A DNA stretch of 64,000 nucleotides from Pontibacter rufus (lineage in GTDB: Bacteria > Bacteroidota > Bacteroidia > Cytophagales > Hymenobacteraceae), in assembly GCF_015694705.1 (NCBI RefSeq), contig NZ_JADQDR010000004.1, positions 186,001 through 250,000 of the forward strand. Direction: 5' to 3'. The stretch's first letter is position 1. Each line of letters begins with the position of its first letter. Shown here piece by piece: positions 37,301 to 45,770 of this stretch. A program made the position numbers and the translations under genes. The notes under the pieces were generated by a model that was not told the DNA's origin, made no database searches, and worked only from the letters and a program-made list of their open reading frames with translations.

Positions 37301-37940
37301 ATGGACGCAGGCCGAAATGCTGCGCCGCGAGAAAGAAGTAGTAGGCTTTTACATGTCGGGCCACCCACTCGACCAGTTTAAGCTGGAAATAGATTCTTAC
37401 TGCACCTGTCCGCTCGACAGAATTGAGGAGTACAAAAACCGCGAGGTGAACGTGGCCGGGATGGTGTCGGAAGTGGTAATCCGGACGGCCAAAAACGGCA
37501 ACCCGTTTGCCTTGTTTTCTATAGAAGATTACGATTCTACGATGCAGATGGCGCTGTTCGGCGAGGATTACATGAAGTTTTCGCCTTACCTGAAAACAGG
37601 CTTATACTTGTTCATCAGGGGTAAAGTGCAGCTGCGCTATAAAACAGAAGACCAGTGGGAATTGCGTCCGCAAAATATCCAGTTACTCGGCGATATTACC
37701 GATAAGATGGCGCAGGGCGTACAGCTTAACATCAATTTGCAGCATTTTAACCAAAATTTGGCTGAGGCGCTCGAAGGGGCCATCATCGCCAGCCCAGGCC
37801 AGAAACGCCTGGAGATAACGCTGCACGTGCCGGAGGAGAAATTGGCCCTGCCCATGTACTCCCGCAAATACAGAATCGATCCGAAACCGTTTCTGGCTTC
37901 CATCAAGGAGATGGGTTTGGGTGAATGTAAGTTGATTTAA
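34317..37940 (+). CDS. dnaE: DNA polymerase III alpha subunit
   Basis: Main replicative polymerase, 1207 residues. The N-terminal PHP domain starts [14 protein letters not shown]. The palm contains [14 protein letters not shown] and PDIDIDFDD, the catalytic aspartates. The tandem helix-hairpin-helix, the finger region [30 protein letters not shown] and the C-terminal OB domain ([27 protein letters not shown]) are all present. A tau-binding tail follows. The ATG at 34317 is preceded by the word repeat TAATTCGTAATTC (34301-34314). The stop codon TAA lies in TTAATGTGCTGAT. Lys-Tyr pairs are largely encoded AAG-TAT, making the AAGTATA word. Confidence 0.98.
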   Translation: [1207 protein letters not shown]

Positions 37941-38020
37941 TGTGCTGATAGGCTAATAATGATTTGAAAATTTGGGGATGTGGAGATTTGAAGATGATTT
38001 CCGCTTCTGCTGAAAGTATA

Positions 38021-38056
38021 AAAAGAGGTGTGCTGCTGCGGTGACACACCTCTTTT
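38021..38056 (+). terminator. Terminator after dnaE
   Basis: AAAAGAGGTGTG (38021-38032) pairs with CACACCTCTTTT (38045-38056), followed by GTTTT. The remaining gap to trxA (to 38473) contains no gene that I can support; a TATTTG near 38406 may be part of the trxA promoter. Confidence 0.86.
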
Positions 38057-38473
38057 GTTTTACTGCTCTCTCGTACTTCTTAGTCCGGAAGTAGCCTGCC
38101 AGGGATTTATATTTTAAAGTATAAGCTCGCATGGAGCTTAAGAACAGAATCGTACCCGTCCGCTGGCAGTTATGCCGGAGAACCTGCTCTGCTCCCCATG
38201 GAACTGTTGATATAGCAGCCTTCCAGTTAGCTGCTGCACCTCCTTTCTCTCCTGCCTTGCCCCTCCTCTCCACTTTTTCTTCGCTAAACTTGTTTCTGAA
38301 ACTTTTAGCTGCAACATTTGTTGATACAAATAAATCATACCTATCGGCGGGATATGTCGTAAGTATAAAAGAAGACAATAGTACAGGCAGGTATAGTTTG
38401 GGCAAGTATTTGTCAATCCTGTTATAGTTATTAAATTTAAAACAGAGAATTAAACCAACAAACCATTAAAGTT

Positions 38474-38800
38474 ATGGCTAAAAAAGCAATAGAAATCACA
38501 GACGCAAATTTTGATGAAATCATCAATTCAGATAAACCGGTATTGGTAGACTTTTGGGCAGAATGGTGCGGCCCGTGCCGCATGGTAGGCCCGATTGTAG
38601 AAGAACTGGCCGGCGAGTACGAAGGCAAAGTCGTTATCGGCAAAGTAGACGTAGATGCCAACCCGCAGACTTCCGCCAAGTTTGGCATCCGCAGCATCCC
38701 GACGCTGCTGGTGTTTAAAAACGGTGAAGTGGTAGACAAGCAGGTGGGCGCTGTGCCTAAAAACGTGCTGTCGCAGAAACTTGAAGCGCAAATGGCGTAA
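38474..38800 (+). CDS. trxA: Thioredoxin
   Basis: 108-residue dithiol oxidoreductase of the cytoplasm. The redox site is WCGPC with Cys32 and Cys35, the cis-proline is in SIPTLLVF, and [16 protein letters not shown] is the normal surrounding. The length and start match the family. It stands alone with a terminator that overlaps the end of the convergent neighbour. Confidence 0.97.
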   Translation: MAKKAIEITDANFDEIINSDKPVLVDFWAEWCGPCRMVGPIVEELAGEYEGKVVIGKVDVDANPQTSAKFGIRSIPTLLVFKNGEVVDKQVGAVPKNVLSQKLEAQMA

Positions 38801-38827
38801 CCCAAAGTATAATCATACTTATAAAAG

Positions 38828-38856
38828 AAGGCCTCTCCTGTTATGGGAGAGGCCTT
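38828..38856. terminator. Terminator after trxA, overlapping the end of the DUF421 gene
   Basis: AAGGCCTCTCC (38828-38838) pairs with GGAGAGGCCTT (38846-38856), followed by TT. The TAA stop of the opposing gene (38843-38841) is in the loop. Confidence 0.87.
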
Positions 38857-39362
38857 TTCTGTTCATCCGATTTCATTATGACACTGATGTTGCCGCTGCG
38901 CTCCAGGTAAGCTAAACGAACGGATTTTAAATCTGCATCGTGGCCGGCGTTGCGCAGGGCCTCGCATAAGTCGTGTTCTGTTACACTGTTCCTGCGCATA
39001 GCCGCCCATTGCAGTTCGCCATTCTTTATCAGCATCTCAGGTTTGCCCTTTAGTATGTTGCCAACGCCGATATTCGTATAAAAGGCCAACATGGCAAGAC
39101 CTCGGTGCAATACGACCAGCGTGAGTGCGGCAGCCAGCGTAGGCCAGAAAGGTGCATTGCCGGTAATGGCGCGGCTTAAGATTGAGCCATAAATAACCCC
39201 CAGCACAATATCAAAGGTAGTATTCTTGCCAAATATGCGACTGCTGCCTATCCGGAGAATAAGCACGGCAGCAAAAAATATTCCGATGGCCCGCAGCGAC
39301 ATCTGCCACCAGGTCAGTGTCTCGTCATGAATACCGAAAGCCATATGGAAAAACTCCTGCAT
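38841..39362 (-). CDS. DUF421 / YetF-like membrane protein
   Basis: About 173 residues from ATG 39362 (an upstream TTG at 39392 would add ten residues). Three membrane helices lie in the first 95 residues (ending around LAMLAFYTNIG). They are followed by the soluble YetF-type domain with GKPEMLIKNGELQWAAMRRNSVTEHDL and LAYLERSGNISVI, typical of this family. Its function is unknown; in Bacillus the family is linked to sporulation and membrane stress. The stop codon lies in the trxA terminator loop. Confidence 0.87.
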   Translation of the reverse strand: MQEFFHMAFGIHDETLTWWQMSLRAIGIFFAAVLILRIGSSRIFGKNTTFDIVLGVIYGSILSRAITGNAPFWPTLAAALTLVVLHRGLAMLAFYTNIGVGNILKGKPEMLIKNGELQWAAMRRNSVTEHDLCEALRNAGHDADLKSVRLAYLERSGNISVIMKSDEQKRPLP

Positions 39363-39621
39363 AGTTTGCTGGAACGGCCAAACCGAAAGCAAAGTTATAC
39401 CCGATTACCTCACTCATAAGCCATTTGGTATTGTATTTGGACAGGAAAACTTTAGCGCAGGCTGTACGCAGGCATGTATACAGCCTGCTTTGTTCATTCA
39501 CTTTGATACATTTACGGAATATGGGTTTTTAGTTGAACCTAAGTGCCGTAAATACGGTAATAAGAAAGAGAGAATCAAACACTTACCTTAAAGCATTTAT
39601 ACTTACAAACTTAATACTACT

Positions 39622-40023
39622 ATGTTGAGATTTGCGATGTTAGGCATAGCGCTCCTGCTTGGGCCGGCTGCCACAAGCTTTGTTCAGGCACAACCTTTTA
39701 TCAGCAACTATGGTGCGGAAAGCATAGCGGAACTCACAGAACCCCAGAAAGTGGAGCGGCTGATAGAATGGGTGCGCCACCTGGACGGGGCTACTTTTAT
39801 CCGCAATGGCGAAGAATATAACTGCCAGCAGGCTGCCGATCACCTGCAGTCGAAATGGGAGAAGCACAAGGACGAGGTAAAAACAGCAGAAGAATTTATA
39901 GACGGATTGGCTTCAAAATCAGGTATGACGGGCGAGGATTACCTAATTCGCTTCCCCGACGGCAAAACTGTTACATGCGGGGAGGCCCTTCACCAGCAAT
40001 TGCAGCGTATTGAGCAATCGTAA
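39622..40023 (+). CDS. DUF5329-like secreted protein
   Basis: 133 residues with a signal peptide ending at VQAQ. The conserved core is LIEWVRHLDGATFIRNGEEYNCQQAADHLQSKWE, then KTAEEFIDGLASKSGMTGEDYLIRFPDGK, which is the pattern I associate with DUF5329. Two cysteines may form a disulfide. Function unknown. It lies 67 bases before a SpoIIAA-like gene on the same strand. Confidence 0.78.
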   Translation: MLRFAMLGIALLLGPAATSFVQAQPFISNYGAESIAELTEPQKVERLIEWVRHLDGATFIRNGEEYNCQQAADHLQSKWEKHKDEVKTAEEFIDGLASKSGMTGEDYLIRFPDGKTVTCGEALHQQLQRIEQS

Positions 40024-40090
40024 GAAGAACGCATCCCTATCGGATTACGTAGTTTAAACATTAACTTGTTTAATTTAAAGATCCGCAACC

Positions 40091-40447
40091 ATGTTACAAT
40101 TCCTGGAAGAAGCAAACGATGACTTAGTGGCGCTCCGTATTTCCGCCAAAGTTGACAAAGATGACTATGATGTGATGCTTCCGGTATTGGAAGAAAAAAT
40201 CCGGCAGCACGGTAAAATCAGAGTATACGCAGAGCTGATGAACGTAGAAACTTATACCCTGAAAGCTCTGTGGGAAGAAATAAAGTTCGATTTTAAGCAC
40301 CTGAATAATTTCAGCAAAGCGGCCATCGTAGGAGATGCTCCCTGGATGAACATGGTGACCGTAATGGCGAAGCCCTTCACCTCCGCCCAGGTAAAGCACT
40401 TTGACCTGGCGCACCGGTCTGATGCCTGGGCCTGGGTAAATGCATAA
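40091..40447 (+). CDS. SpoIIAA-like (STAS/SEC14-type) protein
   Basis: 118-residue single-domain protein of the SpoIIAA-like family (PF11964 type). Features are the strand LVALRISAKVDKDDYDVMLPVLEEKI, then KIRVYAELMNVE, AAIVGDAPWMNMV and the ending FDLAHRSDAWAWVNA. Family members resemble anti-sigma-antagonist folds, without proven signalling roles. A terminator follows at 40497. Confidence 0.85.
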   Translation: MLQFLEEANDDLVALRISAKVDKDDYDVMLPVLEEKIRQHGKIRVYAELMNVETYTLKALWEEIKFDFKHLNNFSKAAIVGDAPWMNMVTVMAKPFTSAQVKHFDLAHRSDAWAWVNA

Positions 40448-40496
40448 AGGGCTTTAATTAAAAAAGCAGTTATACCTGCATCGTTATATTCAAGCC

Positions 40497-40532
40497 AAAA
40501 GCCGCTGTGCAATGTATTGCGCAGCGGCTTTT
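40497..40532 (+). terminator. Terminator after the SpoIIAA-like gene
   Basis: AAAAGCCGCTGTGCAA (40497-40512) pairs with TTGCGCAGCGGCTTTT (40517-40532), one imperfect pair. Two overlapping TATACTT words follow directly at about 40536-40548. The gap to 40902 holds no gene. Confidence 0.86.
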
Positions 40533-40902
40533 GTTTATACTTATACTTAAGAATGGGACAAACAGCCGTTTTGAGCTATGCGCCTTGTTATACCATTCTT
40601 TTAGGGGAGGGAACAACTTATAGTTCGTCTTTGTACATCAGCATTTTACTTCTGCCGTCTTCAATGTAGGCGCGGTACATTATCGCCAGGCTAAAAAGTA
40701 TCGTGTATTCTCTTTGTTGTAATCTCAAGAAATACTTAACATATACATTTAGCAGGAAAATGTTTATGTTAAGTATGAAAAAAAGAGCCGTCCACTTTTT
40801 ATACTTTCAACGAACGCTATTCTTAACTTACTGTTATTCATTGATTTAATCTTTTAGCGTATAAAGGATAAACCTCTCCATGGAACTTTAAAATCTACGA
40901 GC

Positions 40903-41715
40903 ATGAAAAAGCTCATCTTCCTTAAACCGTTGCTTTTATACGCCTTTCTTGGCCTGTGCAGCACTGCCTGCAACGATGATGACGGCCAGGTGCCGATGCC
41001 TGAACCGGAAGAGCCGGCGTGCAGGCTTACAAAAATCATCAACGGAACCTACGGCCCTACAGTGATACAATACAATGCACAAGGCTATGTAACCAAACTA
41101 ACTGATGAACACAGTAACGGAACTGAAACAGTTACTTACATTACCTACAATGCCCAAAACCAAGCCGTAAAAGCAGAAGTGCATGGGAGCGACTTTAGTT
41201 ATTACTACACTTATGAATACACCAACGGCCTGGCAGCAACCATGAAACGGTACAGCCAGGATGGCCGGCAGGAAGATGTCCGCAGGTTTACATACGATAG
41301 CAGGAAGCGGCTGATCGAAGAAAGATTTGGTGACAACGATGCCTCCGCTACTTACACTTATGCCTATACCTACGATAACAACGATAATCTTACAAAGTGG
41401 GAAATCTTATATGGAGCTAATGTTATCGGCTGGACAACTTATGAAAACTACGATAATAACCCTACACCTTATTCCACTTTAAAAGGTGTGCCCTACCATG
41501 TATGCGTCTATCCTTATAATAGTCTCGGCAAAAACAACCCCGGCAAGAAAGCCGAAGCGGTGGGTGTAGACGAAAGCGGAACTTTAGAACCAGAAGAGAT
41601 TTTTACCTATACCTATACTTATACTTACAACAGCGAAAGTTACCCAACGAAATTTGTTTACGGGGGTGATCTTTCCGGCGCTAATGGAGACGAGTTTGAG
41701 TATCAATGTGATTAA
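40903..41715 (+). CDS. Lipoprotein with YD-like tyrosine repeats
   Basis: 270 residues with a leader ending in the lipobox STAC, followed by NDDDG. The mature part has repeated strands such as ITYNAQNQAV, YEYTNGLAATM, FTYDSRKRLIEE and YTYDNNDNLTKWE, resembling the tyrosine-rich beta repeats of RHS/YD-type and related Bacteroidota lipoproteins. The Thr-Tyr run near residue 238 is encoded by repeated TATACT units, partly giving the TATACTT word twice. Function unknown; surface exposure is likely. Confidence 0.8.
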   Translation: MKKLIFLKPLLLYAFLGLCSTACNDDDGQVPMPEPEEPACRLTKIINGTYGPTVIQYNAQGYVTKLTDEHSNGTETVTYITYNAQNQAVKAEVHGSDFSYYYTYEYTNGLAATMKRYSQDGRQEDVRRFTYDSRKRLIEERFGDNDASATYTYAYTYDNNDNLTKWEILYGANVIGWTTYENYDNNPTPYSTLKGVPYHVCVYPYNSLGKNNPGKKAEAVGVDESGTLEPEEIFTYTYTYTYNSESYPTKFVYGGDLSGANGDEFEYQCD

Positions 41716-41780
41716 CCTTAGCTAATATCCGGCATAAGTATAAGCTACCGCATCATCTGTTAGCCGGTGCATATCTCCTG

Positions 41781-41833
41781 ACCTTGCGGCACCTTTAAAA
41801 GCTTTCTGCTGAAAATCTTAGGTGCCGCAAGGT
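41781..41833 (+). terminator. Terminator after the YD-like lipoprotein gene
   Basis: ACCTTGCGGCACCT (41781-41794) pairs perfectly with AGGTGCCGCAAGGT (41820-41833), followed by TTTCTTT. The AT-rich remainder to 42155 holds no gene. Confidence 0.84.
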
Positions 41834-42155
41834 TTCTTTATGAGCCCTCTGTAAATTGTAATCCCTGTTTTATAAAATAAGCACTTCTGGTTGTTTAATG
41901 CCGCCCTGTCGCTGTTAATAACAGCGTGCGCCTATCGTTTTCTTAAATCGACACTGCCCAACAATTTAAACACTGTGGAGGTGAATAATATAAATGTACA
42001 ACTTACACGATGCTACTACATGTACTTAGAGGCAAGAATTTACATTTATATATAATTTTAGAGATATTTATAGTATAATGCCCAATCTTTTATCATATTT
42101 GTAAATCCTTATATTTAAGTTATCATTTATACACAAACATCAACCTACCAAAACC

Positions 42156-42866
42156 ATGAAATTACATTATCTCAAAGCGTTCCTGTCCCTGTTGTTGTGC
42201 ACCACCCTGCTGGCCTCCTGCGTGTCTTCTAAAAAGTATGAAGATCTGAAAGCCAGCAAAGAGGCTTTGGAACGTGAGCAGGCTGCCTCGCAACAGAAAG
42301 TTGATGCCCTTAGCGCCAGCCTGAAAGAGCGTGAGCAGAAACTGGCCGACATGGAACGCGCCATGAATGAGCAGCAGAAAATGCTCGATGACCTGAAAAG
42401 CGAGGTAAACATGGCGCTGCAGGGCTTTAATGAGGGCGACCTGCATGTAAGTATAAAAGATGGCAAAGTATACGTGTCGATGTCGGATAAATTACTGTTT
42501 GCCACGGGCAGCACAAAAGTAAACGCAGGTGGCCAGAAAGCCATTAACCAACTGGTGGATGTGCTGAAGAAAAACCAGCAGGTGGGCGTGATGGTAGAAG
42601 GCCATACCGATGACGTGAGCGTAGCAAGCGGCATGAAATACCTGACTGATAACTGGGACCTGAGTGTACTGCGCGCCACCGAAATTACCCGCATGATGAC
42701 AGACAAAGGCTTGTCGCCCGACAGGATTACGCCGGCCGGCCGTGCCTTTTACATGCCCGTAGACACAGGCCGCTCTGCCGAAGCAAAAGCGAAGAACCGC
42801 CGCACCGAAATTATCCTGACACCGGATTTCTCTGAATTATACAAAATCCTGGGCATCAAAGCCTAA
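42156..42866 (+). CDS. OmpA-family lipoprotein with coiled coil
   Basis: 236 residues. The lipobox is LLASC. Residues about 25-90 form a coiled coil (EDLKASKEALEREQAASQQKVDALSASLKEREQKLADMERAM). The C-terminal OmpA/MotB domain holds LLFATGSTKVNAGGQKAI, then VEGHTDDV and NRRTEIILTPDF, and binds peptidoglycan. Such proteins tether the outer membrane to the wall. Preceding AT-rich DNA has a TATTTG near 42098. A perfect terminator follows. Confidence 0.93.
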   Translation: MKLHYLKAFLSLLLCTTLLASCVSSKKYEDLKASKEALEREQAASQQKVDALSASLKEREQKLADMERAMNEQQKMLDDLKSEVNMALQGFNEGDLHVSIKDGKVYVSMSDKLLFATGSTKVNAGGQKAINQLVDVLKKNQQVGVMVEGHTDDVSVASGMKYLTDNWDLSVLRATEITRMMTDKGLSPDRITPAGRAFYMPVDTGRSAEAKAKNRRTEIILTPDFSELYKILGIKA

Positions 42867-42883
42867 GTATATATTACAAGTAT

Positions 42884-42931
42884 AAACCAAAAGCCGCCGG
42901 CAGCCATCAGGTATCCGGCGGCTTTTGGTTT
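42884..42931. terminator. Terminator after the OmpA lipoprotein gene
   Basis: Perfect 17-base stem: AAACCAAAAGCCGCCGG (42884-42900) with its complement at 42915-42931. Confidence 0.9.
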
Positions 42932-43043
42932 ATTGATGGCTGGTTGTTATCGCTGAGGGCTTTATTGCTGAATGGCTACATCGTTAAATGGTTAAGGAAG
43001 CAAAAAACGATACGGCATACTTCAGTTCCCCAACAATCAACAG

Positions 43044-43553
43044 CTACTTCATCTCTTTCGCCTGCCGGATGGCTTCGCAGAGTTCTGCCGCACGCTGTGA
43101 GCCAATCAGCAAAGGTTTGTGGTTGTAAAAGTATAGCTTCACGCCTTCGTTGCCCGACATGTTGTAAGCCTTGCCTGCAAAGCCCCAGCGGATACCCCAA
43201 CCGCCATAGTCGCGGATAGGATTGTAAACCGTTTGCTCAAAATCGCGCAGCAGGTGCAGCGGTATCCGGACGGGGCGCAGATGAAACGGATAAAAGCGCA
43301 CCCGCAGTTCGCCCGGCACTACTTCGGTTTGCAGGCGCATCATATAAAAAAAGTAAGGCAGCCCCACCCCTACCAGCACAAACACGATAATGAGTTGCAG
43401 GTTAGAGGCAGGTTTATTCCCAAAAGAGTTACCCAGCAGCACCTGGTACACAAATCCTACCCAAAAGATAGCCGCTGCGCCTAGCACCACCACCCACAAC
43501 CACACTTGCCTGAACCGCTGCCGCTCCCTAAAAAGTATCTTATCCTGCTCCAT
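43044..43553 (-). CDS. Small membrane protein with two helices, unknown
   Basis: 169 residues, two membrane helices near residues 18-40 and 55-75, and a basic soluble C-terminal domain. The latter contains the segment VRFYPFHLRPVRIPLHLLRDFEQTVYNPIRDYGGWGIR, which resembles PH-like membrane-protein domains of the DUF6141 type. It ends with LIGSQRAAELCEAIRQA. The gene stands alone, downstream of the cystathionine synthase on the same strand after a terminator. Confidence 0.75.
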   Translation of the reverse strand: MEQDKILFRERQRFRQVWLWVVVLGAAAIFWVGFVYQVLLGNSFGNKPASNLQLIIVFVLVGVGLPYFFYMMRLQTEVVPGELRVRFYPFHLRPVRIPLHLLRDFEQTVYNPIRDYGGWGIRWGFAGKAYNMSGNEGVKLYFYNHKPLLIGSQRAAELCEAIRQAKEMK

Positions 43554-43583
43554 ACTTTAAAGTATAATTTCTGCTACGAAAAA

Positions 43584-43611
43584 AGCCGCTCCAATTGTTA
43601 TCAGAGCGGCT
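43584..43611 (-). terminator. Hairpin between cgs and the membrane-protein gene
   Basis: AGCCGCTC (43584-43591) pairs with GAGCGGCT (43604-43611); runs of A on the plus strand give a T-run on the minus strand. Confidence 0.7.
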
Positions 43612-43629
43612 CTTAAGTATGATTTTATG

Positions 43630-43660
43630 TATGAGCAAGTATAAAGTATACTTGCTCATA
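43630..43660. repeat. Perfect inverted repeat built from AAGTATA
   Basis: Arms of 14 bases (TATGAGCAAGTATA at 43630-43643; TATACTTGCTCATA at 43647-43660) with a three-base AAG spacer. Just after the cystathionine synthase gene; it could act as a terminator hairpin for that gene. Confidence 0.8.
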
Positions 43661-43669
43661 TAGGCCTGT

Positions 43670-44809
43670 TTATGCCAGCGCCTGCTCCAGGTCGGCCAGC
43701 AGGTCTTCGGCATCCTCTACGCCCACGCTCAGGCGGATCAGCGAATCGCTCAACCCTGCTTTGATGCGCTCCGCAGGCGGAATGCTGGCGTGCGTCATGG
43801 TAGCCGGATGGCCACACAGCGACTCCACGCCACCCAGCGACTCTGCCAGCGCAAAGAATTTAAAGCTTTCTAACACATGCTTTACGTCTTCCGCCTTGTT
43901 GCTTTTCAAATCAAATGACACCATACCGCCAAAATCGCGCATCTGTTCTTTGGCTACCTGGTGGTTGTTGTGATCTTCGAAGCCGGGCCAGTATACTTTC
44001 TCTATTTTCGGATGATTACGCAGGAATTCTGCTACCTGTCGGCCATTCTGGCAATGGCGCTCCATGCGCAGGTGCAGCGTTTTAAGGCCGCGCAGCACCA
44101 GGAAACAATCCTGAGGGCCAGGCGTGCCGCCGCAGGAGTTCTGGATAAAAGACAATTGCTGGTGCAGGTCATCGTCTTTTACGATAATAGCACCCATTAC
44201 CACATCCGAATGGCCACCCATATACTTGGTCAGGGAGTGCATCACGATGTCTGCGCCTAAATCAAGGGGTGTTTGCAGGTATGGCGTGGCAAAGGTATTA
44301 TCGGCCACCAAAAGTAAGTTATGCTTTTTGGCGATGGCGGCGCATCCTTTTATGTCGATGATGTTGAGCAAAGGGTTTGTCGGCGTTTCCACCCAGATCA
44401 TCTTCGTGTTGTCATTCACCAGTTCCTCCACATTAGCCAGGTTGCCCATGTTGGTGAAGTGGAATTTGATGCCGTAGTTCTGAAATATCTTCGTGAAAAT
44501 GCGGTAGCTGCCGCCGTATAAATCATTGGTGGAAATTACCTCATCGCCCGGCTTCAGCATCTTGATAATGGCATCAACGGCTGCCATGCCGGAGGCAAAG
44601 CAAAGGCCATGCTTGCCATTCTCCAGCGCGGCCAGCGCATTTTGCAACTGGGTACGGGTGGGATTGTGCGTGCGCGAATACTCGTAGCCTTTGTGGTCGC
44701 CGGGAGATTTCTGCACGTAGGTAGACGTCTGGTAAATAGGCGTCATAATAGCGCCGGTGGTAGGGTCTGGCTCCACACCCGCATGTATCGCTTTTGTTCC
44801 GAACTTCAT
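43670..44809 (-). CDS. metB: Cystathionine gamma-synthase / Cys-Met metabolism PLP enzyme
   Basis: PLP-dependent enzyme of methionine or cysteine synthesis (transsulfuration), 379 residues. The start ATG 44809 (MKFGTKAIHAGVEPDPTTGAIMTPIYQTSTYVQ) is preferred over the frame extension to 44848. The PLP lysine is Lys195 in SLTKYMGGHSDVVMG; YSRTHNPTR and SLGGVESLCGHPATMTH are intact. The family includes cystathionine gamma-lyase, so a lyase role is possible. Upstream on the other strand is a TVP38-type gene. No SAM riboswitch is seen in the leader. Confidence 0.9.
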   Translation of the reverse strand: MKFGTKAIHAGVEPDPTTGAIMTPIYQTSTYVQKSPGDHKGYEYSRTHNPTRTQLQNALAALENGKHGLCFASGMAAVDAIIKMLKPGDEVISTNDLYGGSYRIFTKIFQNYGIKFHFTNMGNLANVEELVNDNTKMIWVETPTNPLLNIIDIKGCAAIAKKHNLLLVADNTFATPYLQTPLDLGADIVMHSLTKYMGGHSDVVMGAIIVKDDDLHQQLSFIQNSCGGTPGPQDCFLVLRGLKTLHLRMERHCQNGRQVAEFLRNHPKIEKVYWPGFEDHNNHQVAKEQMRDFGGMVSFDLKSNKAEDVKHVLESFKFFALAESLGGVESLCGHPATMTHASIPPAERIKAGLSDSLIRLSVGVEDAEDLLADLEQALA

Positions 44810-44982
44810 GTCTTGTATATAATTTATAGTATAAACAACAGGCTGCAAGTTAATAATTTTAACCGCAATACTTTAGGGCGCCGCTTACATCTGGCCGGCA
44901 AGGCTTTTAATCCCGCACATATCTTTCGTCCTTTGTCTTTCGTCTTATAAGCGTACGATTAGTTTATACTTACCACAACCAC

Positions 44983-45714
44983 ATGAAGCGACTTGCCCTA
45001 CTGCGAAACCTTATACGCCAGAATGCCTCTACCTTTATTTCGATGCTGCTGCTGGTGGTGGTACCCGTGGTGATAAGTTCTACGCTGGCCTATGTACTGT
45101 ACGACCATCAGGCGCTGCTGCAAGGCTTAAACTGGTGGCAAATGGGATTATACTTCCTGATTGTGTCTGTTACCATGGCGCTGGCCCTCACGCCTACCAC
45201 GTTTGTGGCGCTGGCAAGCGGCTTTTACCTGAGCTGGAGCGGCTTTCCGGGCATTGTGGTATCGTACGGTGTGGCGGCGCTGGTGGGCTATAGCCTCGCC
45301 AAGCTGATTGACCACGGCAAAATGATGAGCTTCCTGAACCGCTTCGAAAACGCGCGTAACCTGATGCAGGAGCTGCGTGCCGAAAGCTGGAGCCTGATAT
45401 TTCTGACGCGCATCTCGCCGGTGCTGCCTTTTGCGCTGATGAACTTTGTGCTCTCGCTGCTGCAGGTCGACAGGAAGAAGTTCTTCCTGGCCAGCATCCT
45501 GGGCATGCTGCCGCGCACTTTTTTCTTTTTCTGGATAGGCACCCAGGCCAGCGACATCCTGATTCTGCTGCAGAAACCCGAAACAGGCAGCGGCGGCAAG
45601 CTGCTCCTGATCCTGCTGGTAATCATCTCAGTAGGCGGCTTATACTTCGTTTTCGATCGTGCCCTGAAGAAAGCGCTCCGGAAGGCCAGCACGAAAAACG
45701 CTGAAAATATTTGA
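44983..45714 (+). CDS. TVP38/TMEM64-type (VTT domain) membrane protein
   Basis: 243 residues, about five to six helices. The VTT/SNARE-associated domain is seen in ALTPTTFVALASGFYLSWSGFPGIVVSYGVAALVGYSLA and in the conserved re-entrant region LIFLTRISPVLPFALMNFVLSLLQVDRKKFFLASILGMLPR. In the wider DedA superfamily these are lipid scramblases or flippases. The Gly-Leu-Tyr-Phe pairs are encoded TTA-TAC-TTC, forming TATACTT. It is upstream of tRNA-Arg. Confidence 0.9.
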   Translation: MKRLALLRNLIRQNASTFISMLLLVVVPVVISSTLAYVLYDHQALLQGLNWWQMGLYFLIVSVTMALALTPTTFVALASGFYLSWSGFPGIVVSYGVAALVGYSLAKLIDHGKMMSFLNRFENARNLMQELRAESWSLIFLTRISPVLPFALMNFVLSLLQVDRKKFFLASILGMLPRTFFFFWIGTQASDILILLQKPETGSGGKLLLILLVIISVGGLYFVFDRALKKALRKASTKNAENI

Positions 45715-45770
45715 AAGGACTTGCGTATAACGAAAAAAGAGCCTTACTTTGCACTCACAATTACGGAATT

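Noticed and set aside
44810..44982. SAM riboswitch before cystathionine gamma-synthase
   Set aside because: The leader is short, AT-rich and has no conserved core or fitting helices.
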